Below, in pieces: positions 1-8,513 of a DNA stretch of 33,957 nt (positions are counted from its first letter, which is position 1; every line of letters begins with the position of its first letter). Position numbers and translations under genes: made by a program. The DNA is from a bacterium. Lineage in GTDB: Bacteria; Patescibacteriota; Minisyncoccia; Phycocordibacterales; SBAW01. The stretch lies in the NCBI GenBank assembly GCA_021814825.1, contig JAKAHS010000003.1, positions 1 to 33,957 on the forward strand, in the 5' to 3' direction. The notes under the pieces were generated by a model that ran no database searches, was not told the DNA's origin, and saw nothing but the letters and a program-made list of their open reading frames with translations.

Positions 1-357
1 AAGCGGCTGCCATTCATTCTCGCCAAACTCATTCCGATATTCGGCGCACTGCCGTTCTACACCGCCCTGACGGTCATGTGTATTCTTAAAAAGAGCGCTC
101 CGGCGCTTGTGGGGGCTGCCAACACCACGAACAAAGAAGGCGGAGCGTCGCAAGAAGAAGGTGTGGAACAAGAGCCCCAACAGTCGGAGGAGGCTGCGAC
201 CTATGCGCCTGCGGCAAATGAAGACCTCTTTGCACAACCTCAAACGCAGCCTCGCGCGCGGAACGTCCTGCCGCTTACTCCTCGCCCGCTCCCGCGCACT
301 CCAACCGAAGGTATCCGTCCTCCGAATGTCTCGGCTGGCGAGCAGCGCGCTGCGTAA
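1..357 (+). CDS. C-terminal fragment of a membrane protein (5' truncated by window edge)
   Basis: Frame 1 is open from base 1 (KRLPFILAKLIPIFGALPFYTALTVMCILKK...) to the stop at 355-357; hydrophobic helix followed by a polar tail. Confidence 0.55.
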   Translation, partial: KRLPFILAKLIPIFGALPFYTALTVMCILKKSAPALVGAANTTNKEGGASQEEGVEQEPQQSEEAATYAPAANEDLFAQPQTQPRARNVLPLTPRPLPRTPTEGIRPPNVSAGEQRAA

Positions 358-375
358 ATGGTGTAGAATAATGGC

Positions 376-1398
376 ATGGTATCCCGCACGCTCAGCGCCA
401 TCGGTCTGCTCTTCTTTTTCTTTGCCGCATCGCCCGCGTTCGCGCTCGACATTGCCGGCCCGGCCCCCATTCAATACACGGTCTCGCCTGAAAACCCTGC
501 GCCGAACTCAACGGTCTATATTCAGCTCGACGGCATCGGCAACATCCTCGGTAATTCGATGATCATCTGGTCGCAGGATGGCACCGTGGTGGCGCAAGGA
601 TACGGACTTTCGTCCCACTCATTCACGATGGGAGGGCTCGGATCGCAGACGACGGTCACCATTGAGGTCGACTCCGCCACGCAAGGTGCTATCATCAAAA
701 CCTTTACGTTCAATCCGTCGCTCGTGAGTCTGGTGTGGGAAGGCCACACCTCTATTCCCCCATTCTTTGCGGGGAAGCCCCTCGCAAGCCCGGGGAGTAT
801 GATCACGGTCTTTGCATTCCCGACCGTGCACGTGGGAGGGGCGGCACAACCCGCAAGCAGCCTTTCATTCCAGTGGAGGCTCAATGACCAGGCGATGCCC
901 GCGCAATCCGGCATCGGACGCAGCTCATTCACCTTCATCAGCAACCAGCTCCACCAGAGCGAGGACGTGTCGGTATCGGTCTATACACAAAATGGCACGG
1001 CGGCTGGCAGCGGCAGCGTCACCATACCCCTCACGCAGCCTCGCCTGGTGTTTTACGTTCACGATCCGCTGCGCGGCATCCTCTATCAGAGCGCGCTCCC
1101 GAATTCCTTCACGATGCCCGGCACGGAAGTGACGGTCCGCGCCGAGCCGTTCTACTTTTCGACCAGTGGCGCCGGTGGGGTACAATATAGCTGGCAGATA
1201 AACGGAGAGGATACGAGCGGCCCCAACACGGCGCAGGGCGAACTTACGCTGCGCCAGACCGGAAGCGGAGCGGGCAGCGCCACGCTTTCCGTGGCGCTGC
1301 AAAACACTGACCCGGCGAAGCTGCTTCAAGCCGCGCAGTCAACGCTCACGGTCCTATTCGGACAAACAAATGCTTCTACCGGACTATTTGGATTGTAA
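376..1398 (+). CDS. Secreted/cell-surface protein with signal peptide and Ig-like repeats
   Basis: N-terminal signal peptide (MVSRTLSAIGLLFFFFAASPAFA); beta-rich repeated segments (VSPENPAPNSTVYIQLDG..., SWQINGEDTSGPNTAQGELTL). Confidence 0.7.
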   Translation: MVSRTLSAIGLLFFFFAASPAFALDIAGPAPIQYTVSPENPAPNSTVYIQLDGIGNILGNSMIIWSQDGTVVAQGYGLSSHSFTMGGLGSQTTVTIEVDSATQGAIIKTFTFNPSLVSLVWEGHTSIPPFFAGKPLASPGSMITVFAFPTVHVGGAAQPASSLSFQWRLNDQAMPAQSGIGRSSFTFISNQLHQSEDVSVSVYTQNGTAAGSGSVTIPLTQPRLVFYVHDPLRGILYQSALPNSFTMPGTEVTVRAEPFYFSTSGAGGVQYSWQINGEDTSGPNTAQGELTLRQTGSGAGSATLSVALQNTDPAKLLQAAQSTLTVLFGQTNASTGLFGL

Positions 1399-1401
1399 AA
1401 A

Positions 1402-2160
1402 ATGAGAAAAAATAAAAAAACTGAAGCTCGGAAGCTCGCGGCATCTTTGATCGCATGCATTATTTCGGTCATCCCAACAGCCGCACTCGCAGCAACGTAT
1501 CAAGTTGTTGATGTAAGCAATTGTAACAATCAGTATCTGGTGACGTGTGCGGCCGATGAATCATGCGTTGTGAACCAAACAGGGTCGGGGCAGGCATATA
1601 TGTGCGTAAAAACGGCAACCATTCAAAGCGGCGCGCCGACAAACAACTCATTCTCCACCTCAAACTGCGACAACCAGTGCCCTTCGTCTTCTCAATGTGT
1701 GGCAAATAATCTACAGATCCCGACGACTTATTTTTGCCAAACGATCTCTCAAACCACCCAAACCAACGGCACCACCGACTGCTCGGGCACGAACTGCAAT
1801 CTTAATTACGTCCCTCTTGAGCCGCTGCCAGGCAGCGTTCCCTCGGGAGCCTACGGCGACCTCGGCTCTTATCTCAACTATCTGTTCCCAATCCTTATCA
1901 CGATCGGCGCGATCCTCGGCGTCGGAACCTTCACCCTTTATGGCGTCGTGTACATGACCTCGTCGGTCGCCGGTAGCAAAGAAAAAGCAAAGACACGCAT
2001 GGAGAAGTCGATCTGGGGCCTCATCCTTCTCCTTGGTTCGGTCACCATCCTCACCACCATCAATCCGAATCTTACGAATTTTGCTAATCTCTCCAATCTT
2101 GGCAGCCGATTCAATCTCCAGCAGACCGGAACCAATTCGGTTGTGTCAGGCTCTCAATAG
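1402..2160 (+). CDS. Secreted Cys-rich protein with C-terminal two-helix membrane region, TrbC/VirB2 pilin-like
   Basis: Signal peptide, many Cys residues, then YLNYLFPILITIGAILGVGTFTLYGVVYMTSSV...KSIWGLILLLGSVTILTTINPNL, resembling VirB2/TrbC-type proteins. Confidence 0.6.
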   Translation: MRKNKKTEARKLAASLIACIISVIPTAALAATYQVVDVSNCNNQYLVTCAADESCVVNQTGSGQAYMCVKTATIQSGAPTNNSFSTSNCDNQCPSSSQCVANNLQIPTTYFCQTISQTTQTNGTTDCSGTNCNLNYVPLEPLPGSVPSGAYGDLGSYLNYLFPILITIGAILGVGTFTLYGVVYMTSSVAGSKEKAKTRMEKSIWGLILLLGSVTILTTINPNLTNFANLSNLGSRFNLQQTGTNSVVSGSQ

Positions 2161-2191
2161 ATACATAGCGCTCTGAAACAGGCCCTTTCTC

Positions 2192-3454
2192 ATGAAGATC
2201 AATTGGAAAAATATCGTGCTGGCGCTCAGCGGCCTTGTGGTGATCGTGGCTATCGTGCTGCTGGTCGGTTCGTTCTTCGGCAAACCAGCCGGCGTGCCGC
2301 AGGGTGGCGGCGCATTCGGCACATCGTCCGCAGTCGGAGTGGCCGCTCCCCTCGGGGGGGCAGGTGGCGGCGTTTCCTTACCGTCGTTCGCGACGGGGAC
2401 CAGCACCTATGCCGGGCCGCCGATCTTCAAGATCGCCGACGGCCCCATCGTCGCCGCAACCCTCATCGAAGGCGGCGCACCGACCACGACCAGCGCACGC
2501 TACATCACTAGCCTCGATGGGCACGTGATCGATCTTCCGCTTGATGTCCCGGGCGCCGCACCACGGACCGTGTCGAACACGACCATACCGGGCGTGCTCC
2601 ATGCGAGCTTCACCGAAGCAGGGAGCGGCGTCATCGTTCAATATCTCCAGAGTGGCACTATCAAGAGCGCGCACCTTTCGCTACCCATTGCAGGAACAAC
2701 AACGCCAGCAACCGGTGTAACGGTGCGCTTCCTCCCGGACAACATCATAGCGCTCGCCGTGTCGCCAAGCGGCACCTCGATCGCATACGCGCTCTCGGCA
2801 GGAAGTGTCGGCCTCACGCTATACACTGCCGCCGCGGATGGAAGCAGCGCCAAAGCGCTGGCGACCACACCTCTTTCGCATATCCAGCTCGCCTGGCCGT
2901 CAAAAACAACGCTTGTGTTCTACACCAACAGCGCCTCTGGTGTCGGCGGCGTTGTCTTCTCGCTAAATGCAACCACCGGAGCGATCACGCCGCTTCTCTC
3001 CGGCGCGGGCATTACCGCGAGCGTCGATCCGTCATTCTCGTCGCTTATTCACCGCATCGACTCGGGCACGCGCTCCACTCTTTTTACAGAAGATCTTAAG
3101 ACAGGGAGTGTCGCTTACTCGGCGCCGGCTGCTTCTTCTCTCGGAGCGCTCATACCGGAGACCTGCGTGTGGAGTACCGCCTCTACAACCCACGCCTACT
3201 GCACAGCTCCATCTTCGGCAGCGCCGGCAAATTATCTTGACCTCTGGCACAGCGGCGAAGCAAGCTTCCCGAGCGCACTCGTGTCGCTCGACGGTAGCAC
3301 CGGGCTCTCCCTTCCTCTTGCAACGCCTGGTTCTCGCGATGGCGGCGAACCGTCCGACATGATCGATCTTGCGCTCTCGCAGAGCGGGCAGTATCTCTCC
3401 TTCATTGCCAAGGACGACGGGTCGCTGTGGGGTGTGAGGCTAAATAAAAAATAA
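2192..3454 (+). CDS. Membrane-anchored protein with beta-propeller-like (TolB/WD40-type) extracellular domain
   Basis: Single N-terminal TM helix, Gly/Ala linker, repeated beta-rich segments (e.g. SPSGTSIAYALSAGSVGLTLYTAAADGSSAKAL). Confidence 0.55.
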   Translation: MKINWKNIVLALSGLVVIVAIVLLVGSFFGKPAGVPQGGGAFGTSSAVGVAAPLGGAGGGVSLPSFATGTSTYAGPPIFKIADGPIVAATLIEGGAPTTTSARYITSLDGHVIDLPLDVPGAAPRTVSNTTIPGVLHASFTEAGSGVIVQYLQSGTIKSAHLSLPIAGTTTPATGVTVRFLPDNIIALAVSPSGTSIAYALSAGSVGLTLYTAAADGSSAKALATTPLSHIQLAWPSKTTLVFYTNSASGVGGVVFSLNATTGAITPLLSGAGITASVDPSFSSLIHRIDSGTRSTLFTEDLKTGSVAYSAPAASSLGALIPETCVWSTASTTHAYCTAPSSAAPANYLDLWHSGEASFPSALVSLDGSTGLSLPLATPGSRDGGEPSDMIDLALSQSGQYLSFIAKDDGSLWGVRLNKK

Positions 3455-3467
3455 CGATGTTCCGGCT

Positions 3468-3499
3468 AAAAAACAGAGCGCCTCGGCGCTCTGTTTTTT
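3468..3499. terminator. Bidirectional Rho-independent terminator
   Basis: Perfect 14-bp stem aaaaaacagagcgc-ctcg-gcgctctgtttttt between convergent genes. Confidence 0.85.
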
Positions 3500-3504
3500 A
3501 ATTA

Positions 3505-4014
3505 TTACTCGTATCTTGAATTTTGTTTTTTTAACACGATGTGTCGTGTTTTGCCTTCGCCGCGAGATTCGGTCTCGATATCGGGGTCTTCTGCGAACAT
3601 TTCGTGGACAACAAGTCGTTCATAGGAACTCATGGGCTCGAGTTCGACCTCATGGTTGAAGGTGCGAGCACGCTCAGCAAGCAGTTTGACCTTATCGCGC
3701 AACTCCTGCAGCCGACCTTCATGGTATCCGTTCACGTCAATGAGAAAACCTGCAGTGTCTTTGCCGAAGCGCTTCTCAGCCATACGACGGGCGATCGCAT
3801 TGAGCGCTTGCAGCGTTTCGCCTCTCTCGCCGATCACGAGGTTAGAATCAGGCGTCGAAACCACCACGACCGTTCGCTGCCCGCTTGAAACTTCTATCGT
3901 GTCAATCGACACGCAAAGCGCGCTGAGCATATCCCCAACCAGTTGCTTGAGTGCATCGGCATCCATATCAGACACCTTACCGCAAGGAAGGGTGATAAGC
4001 AACCCGAACGACAC
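3505..4014 (-). CDS. khpB: KhpB/Jag-like RNA-binding protein (KH + R3H)
   Basis: KH-like segment (SNLVIGERGETLQALNAIARRMAEKRFGKDTAGFLIDVNGYHEGR) and R3H-like segment (ELEPMSSYERLVVHEMFAEDPDIETESRGEGKTRHIVL); position next to yidC/rnpA. Confidence 0.85.
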   Translation of the reverse strand: MSFGLLITLPCGKVSDMDADALKQLVGDMLSALCVSIDTIEVSSGQRTVVVVSTPDSNLVIGERGETLQALNAIARRMAEKRFGKDTAGFLIDVNGYHEGRLQELRDKVKLLAERARTFNHEVELEPMSSYERLVVHEMFAEDPDIETESRGEGKTRHIVLKKQNSRYE

Positions 4015-4039
4015 ATTGGAACATGTTTTAGAAAGTTTT

Positions 4040-4753
4040 TTAGAGCGGTCGATGCTTGAAGTACAACTCCTGCGCGATGGAAACGACGCTCGTGGTGATC
4101 ACATACACGCCGACAGCTGCCGGAAAAGTGTAGCCGACAAATGCCATCATGGCGGGGAAGAAGTACAGCATCATTGTGCGTTGCATTTCCTGCATCTGCT
4201 TCTGTGCCGGTTTCATCGCGGCAGAAGCGGCAGCCGCGGTACGCGCGAGAGTAAGCCGCATCGCATAATACTGCGCGGCCACGACCAGCACGGTGATCAC
4301 GATACTGCGCGTTCCGGTGAGATCGACTACGCCGAAGAGGCGCTCACTTATCACGCTCGGCGCATGCACGAACGAATACAAAAGCTCGGTATGGATCTTG
4401 GCAAGACCGAGACGGAAGAAAACGTACGAGAGGGCGATGAACACCGCCACCTGGACGACGGTCGAGAAGAGCATGGTGAACGGCCGTATCTTGTGCCGGC
4501 TGAACAGCTCTGCTGTTCTGCGGGAGCGCTCCATAGGAGCTTCTTTGTATCGTTCATTGATGTCGGCGAGCTCAGGCTGCACCACCTGAAGCGCCATCTG
4601 CGTGCGGATAGCAGAGGCGAACATGGGGAAGAAGATGAAGCGGATGAGCAGCGTGATCACGATGATCGCCATACCAACATCGCCGCCCGGCATGACCCCG
4701 AGGACGAAAATGAAAGCGTTATAGATCGGCTGCACTAAATAGGTCGTAAACAT
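4040..4753 (-). CDS. yidC: YidC/Oxa1 family membrane protein insertase
   Basis: Hydrophobic protein with Oxa1-type segments (GDVGMAIIVITLLIRFIFFPMFASAIRTQMALQVVQPELADINERYK); synteny with rnpA-rpmH. Confidence 0.9.
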   Translation of the reverse strand: MFTTYLVQPIYNAFIFVLGVMPGGDVGMAIIVITLLIRFIFFPMFASAIRTQMALQVVQPELADINERYKEAPMERSRRTAELFSRHKIRPFTMLFSTVVQVAVFIALSYVFFRLGLAKIHTELLYSFVHAPSVISERLFGVVDLTGTRSIVITVLVVAAQYYAMRLTLARTAAAASAAMKPAQKQMQEMQRTMMLYFFPAMMAFVGYTFPAAVGVYVITTSVVSIAQELYFKHRPL

Positions 4754-4763
4754 GCCAGGGGGA

Positions 4764-5135
4764 TTATATTAATGCTGAGATAATGGAAGCTGCGTCGGCG
4801 GCGAATGCGCGTCCGTACGGCTCGTCGGGGAGCGTGTTCACGATGAACACGATACGCAGCGGCACCGGTGTTCCGATCGTTCCGATCGCACCGTACAAGG
4901 CACGGCGCACACGATTGCGTACAACCGCGGTCTTCGCGACTTTCTTAGAAATGACCGCTGCCGCTCGTATTGTACCATCTCCACCCCCAGACTTCTCCGC
5001 CTCCGTGCGAAGCACCCGCGCCGTCATAAAGCGACCGCGCGCAAAAGATCCGCGGCGCATGACCTCGGCAACTTCGGCGGTTCGCAATCGTTGTGAACGA
5101 GGAAGCATTGTAGACTCACTATAACCCCTAACCAA
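4764..5135 (-). CDS. rnpA: Ribonuclease P protein component
   Basis: MLPRSQRLRTAEVAEVMRRGSFARGRF... and VISKKVAKTAVVRNRVRRAL (RnpA RNR motif); between yidC and rpmH. Confidence 0.88.
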   Translation of the reverse strand: MVRGYSESTMLPRSQRLRTAEVAEVMRRGSFARGRFMTARVLRTEAEKSGGGDGTIRAAAVISKKVAKTAVVRNRVRRALYGAIGTIGTPVPLRIVFIVNTLPDEPYGRAFAADAASIISALI

Positions 5136-5155
5136 AACAGCCCCGGGTGGGGCTG

Positions 5156-5305
5156 TTATTTTACCGTAGTGTTGATCGCTATGCGTGCGCGTCCTTTTTG
5201 TCGGCGGCGGGCGAGCACTTTACGGCCGGCAGCCGTGGCGGTCTTCGCCAAAAAGCCGTGCGTGCGGGCGCGTTTGCGCTTTTTCGGCTGATACGTTCGT
5301 TTCAT
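5156..5305 (-). CDS. rpmH: 50S ribosomal protein L34
   Basis: [42 protein letters not shown]; start placed at the internal Met (35 codons into the supplied ORF). Confidence 0.95.
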   Translation of the reverse strand: MKRTYQPKKRKRARTHGFLAKTATAAGRKVLARRRQKGRARIAINTTVK

Positions 5306-5463
5306 AAAAGGCACTATACCGCAAGTATCATATTTAATCAACAAATACTCGCGAGCCCCGAGATTGTCGCATAGCAGCTCAAGATCATTGAGTTTAACGG
5401 ATTCGGACAAAACAAGACATGACGTCAGTTTTTTCTTTCCAGCCGGTCACGGTTTTCCCCAGG

Positions 5464-5472
5464 TTATCCACA
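5464..5472 (+). promoter_or_regulatory. DnaA box (TTATCCACA) upstream of dnaA
   Basis: Exact consensus match in the rpmH-dnaA gap. Confidence 0.8.
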
Positions 5473-5536
5473 TGTTCGATTTTAGCGCGATAGGGAGGGT
5501 ATTCCGCGAAAGAGGCTGTGCCGCTATAATGCCCCC

Positions 5537-6871
5537 ATGACCACCACGCGCGAACTCTGGGAGAACGCCCTTACCGACCTCGAACTCACCATCCCGAAAG
5601 CCGCCTTCAACACCTGGTTCCGCGATACTCACATTGTCCGCGTCGATGATGGCGTCGTGTTCGTCGGTGTTCCAAGCCAATTCATCCGCGACTGGTTCGC
5701 GACCAAATATCACAAGCTCATCCTCGCTTCTCTCCGACGCCTTTCGGAGAACGTGCGCTCGGTCGAATACATCATCTCAAAACATCCGAAAAAGAGCGCG
5801 GAGGAGGTCCGCCCCGCGACGTCGCTTGGCGAACTGCCGCTTGAGAATGTTCACTCTCAGACCAATCTCAACCCGCGCTACACCTTCAACTCGTTCATCG
5901 TCGGTCCGTTCAATGAGCTCGCACATGCCGCTGCTCAAGCGGTCTCCAAGAAGCCGGGTATCGCTTACAATCCGCTCTTCGTGTACGGCGAGCCGGGCCT
6001 CGGCAAGACGCACCTCATCCAAGCGATAGGAAATAGTTTCCGCGCACAAGCGCCGGAGCGGAAGACCTACTACATAACGTCCGAGAAATTCTATCTTGAG
6101 TATGTTGCCGCAATGCAGTCGAGCCGCATTCCTGCGTTCAAAGAAAAGTACCGCGAGTACGACTTGCTTGTCATGGATGACATCCAGTTCCTATCCGGGA
6201 AAAGCGGCACACAGGAAGAGCTCTTCCACCTCTTCAACGCGCTCTTTGATAAGAACCGCCAGCTCGTATTCTCGTCAGACCAGCACCCTAATCTGATCCA
6301 AAAACTTGTTGATCGTCTTAAGTCGCGCTTCAGCCAAGGGATGGTGGTGTCTATCACGCCGCCTGATCATGAGAGCCGTGTGGCGATCGTGCGCGCAAAG
6401 GCCGCATCGCGCGGCAGTGTGCTGCCAGACGAGATCTCCGACTACGTCGCGTCAACCGTGAACGGCAACGTGCGCGAGCTTGAGGGCGCGATCAATACGC
6501 TTCTTCTCTCGCTGGAAATGCGCGATGGTCCGCTCTCGCTGGCTGACGCAAAAGAGCTTCTTCGCGCCGCCGCCGCGCCCAAGAAGTCGGTCTCTATTCC
6601 TGAGATCGTTAAGACGATCGCTGAATTCTATAACATCGAAGAGAACGATATTTACGAAAAGACACGCCGAAAAGAAGTGGTTCATCCGCGCCAGGTCGTC
6701 ATGTATATCTTGCGCGAGGATTTCAAGATCTCATTCCCGACAATCGGCGAGAAACTTGGCGGCCGTGATCATACGACTGTTATCCACTCATGCGAGAAGG
6801 TCAAGAAGGATACTCAAACCAACAGTGAGTTGCTGCAGGAGCTTCAGCAGATACGGAACATGTTGAGATGA
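5537..6871 (+). CDS. dnaA: Chromosomal replication initiator protein DnaA
   Basis: AAA+ Walker A (GEPGLGKTHLIQAIGN), DLLVMDDIQFLSGK, C-terminal DnaA signature (GEKLGGRDHTTVIHSCEKV). Confidence 0.97.
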   Translation: MTTTRELWENALTDLELTIPKAAFNTWFRDTHIVRVDDGVVFVGVPSQFIRDWFATKYHKLILASLRRLSENVRSVEYIISKHPKKSAEEVRPATSLGELPLENVHSQTNLNPRYTFNSFIVGPFNELAHAAAQAVSKKPGIAYNPLFVYGEPGLGKTHLIQAIGNSFRAQAPERKTYYITSEKFYLEYVAAMQSSRIPAFKEKYREYDLLVMDDIQFLSGKSGTQEELFHLFNALFDKNRQLVFSSDQHPNLIQKLVDRLKSRFSQGMVVSITPPDHESRVAIVRAKAASRGSVLPDEISDYVASTVNGNVRELEGAINTLLLSLEMRDGPLSLADAKELLRAAAAPKKSVSIPEIVKTIAEFYNIEENDIYEKTRRKEVVHPRQVVMYILREDFKISFPTIGEKLGGRDHTTVIHSCEKVKKDTQTNSELLQELQQIRNMLR

Positions 6872-7079
6872 TGTGGATAAGATACGGACAGTACGTTCGT
6901 AAAAACTGAACAGTGACAGGAACTGCAACAACCACCCACAACCCAACTGAACAATCCACAACTAGCAAGACCTCCAACTAAACAAAAACACTTACCTCAC
7001 ACCATATTTTCCACTATCCACTATCCACACCTCCTTCTTAGCTTCGTTTTGATATTTATTTAATTTAAAAACAAATACT
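6872..7079. other. Probable oriC (dnaA-dnaN intergenic region)
   Basis: Perfect inverted DnaA box TGTGGATAA at 6872-6880; near-consensus boxes at 7007-7015, 7014-7022 and 7021-7029 (CTATCCACA); AT-rich stretch 7051-7077 (gatatttatttaatttaaaaacaaata). Confidence 0.7.
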
Positions 7080-8177
7080 ATGAGATTCGAATGTACAGTG
7101 GAAAACTTAGTTGAGGCAGCATCGATCGCGGCACGATTTGTACAGCGTGGCGGGACTATGCCGACTCTGAATTCGATCTATCTCGAGACGAATGGTGATT
7201 CAGTGGTACTTCGAGCAACTAATCTTGAATATGGTGTTGAAGTGGTGGTGCCGGCGCGAGTCCTTTCCTCTGGTGCGGCAGCTATATCAAGTGCGACGTT
7301 GATAGGTTTTATTTCAAATAGTCATGGGCATTCGATCGAATGTACGGTTGATGGTGGGGTTATGAAGTTAAAAACAGAGAGAACCTCAGCAACGATCAAA
7401 ACCACTCCTCATGATGATTTTCCTATTCTTCCGCGCATACCCGCAGAGCATTCTTTTGTGGTAAAAGCACAAGATCTCGCTAAAGGTATCAGATCGGTAC
7501 TCAACTGCGCATCTGTGTCGAATGTAAAACCAGAACTGCAAAGTGTGTTGGTGTATGGTGATGTGGGTAAGTTGTACTTTGTTGCGACTGATTCGTTCCG
7601 TCTCGCGGAAAAACAAGTAGCGCTTAAAAGCCCGGGTTCGGTACCGAACCTTCTCATGCCGGCGCGCAACGTGAGCGAGCTGGTGCGTATCCTTGAAGGA
7701 GTGAAGGGTGATATAGAAGTGTACTACAACGACAATCAATTCTCGATACAAATAGAAGGAGTGTACTATACTAGCCGCCTCCTCGATGGTACGTACCCAA
7801 ACTATACGCAGATCGTGCCAAAATCATTCACCACCGAGGTGGTGTTGCTGCGCGACGATCTCTCTCAGGCACTCAAAGGACTCTCAGTGTTCAATGATAA
7901 GTTTTTGCAGGTAGTGTTCATGGTTCAGCCGAAGGAAAAGACCGTACATCTTTCATCACGCAACGCTGATGTCGGAGAAGAAGAGTGCGTACTGAAGGCG
8001 GCGGTTTCCGGCGAACAGATCACGATGACATTCAACAGTAAGTATCTGGCCGACGGTCTGACGCCGCTTGCGGGGGAGAGTGTGCGTATTCGACTCAATG
8101 GTGCCGGAAGGCCAGCGCTCATTCAAGATGTAGCTGATGATTCGTTCTTCTATCTCGCGATGCCGATGAATAGATAA
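7080..8177 (+). CDS. dnaN: DNA polymerase III beta subunit (sliding clamp)
   Basis: MRFECTVENLVEAASIAARFVQRGGTMPTLNSIYLE...; C-terminal IQDVADDSFFYLAMPMNR; downstream of dnaA. Confidence 0.96.
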   Translation: MRFECTVENLVEAASIAARFVQRGGTMPTLNSIYLETNGDSVVLRATNLEYGVEVVVPARVLSSGAAAISSATLIGFISNSHGHSIECTVDGGVMKLKTERTSATIKTTPHDDFPILPRIPAEHSFVVKAQDLAKGIRSVLNCASVSNVKPELQSVLVYGDVGKLYFVATDSFRLAEKQVALKSPGSVPNLLMPARNVSELVRILEGVKGDIEVYYNDNQFSIQIEGVYYTSRLLDGTYPNYTQIVPKSFTTEVVLLRDDLSQALKGLSVFNDKFLQVVFMVQPKEKTVHLSSRNADVGEEECVLKAAVSGEQITMTFNSKYLADGLTPLAGESVRIRLNGAGRPALIQDVADDSFFYLAMPMNR

Positions 8178-8251
8178 TGGGGCTGTTGGCTGGCAGCTTT
8201 TAGGTGTTAGGGTCGGCTAAAAGCTAAAAGCTAAAAGCCAAAAGCTTTTAG

Positions 8252-8506
8252 ATGAAAACCATCTCGTCACTTCTCTCTCGTTTTAAGGATTTCACGCCGC
8301 CGTCTTTGGCGGTGGTGCGAGCGGTGAGGGGCATCCTCAAAGAAAAATTCAGCATCGACGTGCCAGAGCGCAGCATCCGCTATTCGCACGGCACTGCACA
8401 TATCGCACAGGGCGGCGTGCAGAAAACAGAAATACTTCTTCACAAACAGGAGATCATCTCCGCAGTCCGCGCCGTGGTCGGCGACGGGTTTCGGGATATA
8501 CAGTGA
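8252..8506 (+). CDS. Small conserved-looking protein of unknown function (possibly DUF721/DciA-like)
   Basis: 84 aa (MKTISSLLSRFKDFTPPSLAVVRAVRGILKEKFSIDVPERSIRYSHGTAHI...); position after dnaN. Family assignment is tentative. Confidence 0.5.
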   Translation: MKTISSLLSRFKDFTPPSLAVVRAVRGILKEKFSIDVPERSIRYSHGTAHIAQGGVQKTEILLHKQEIISAVRAVVGDGFRDIQ

Positions 8507-8513
8507 CGGCATC

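Noticed and set aside
3632-4738. 368-aa plus-strand ORF
   Set aside because: Antisense shadow of jag/yidC; low-complexity composition without a domain signature.
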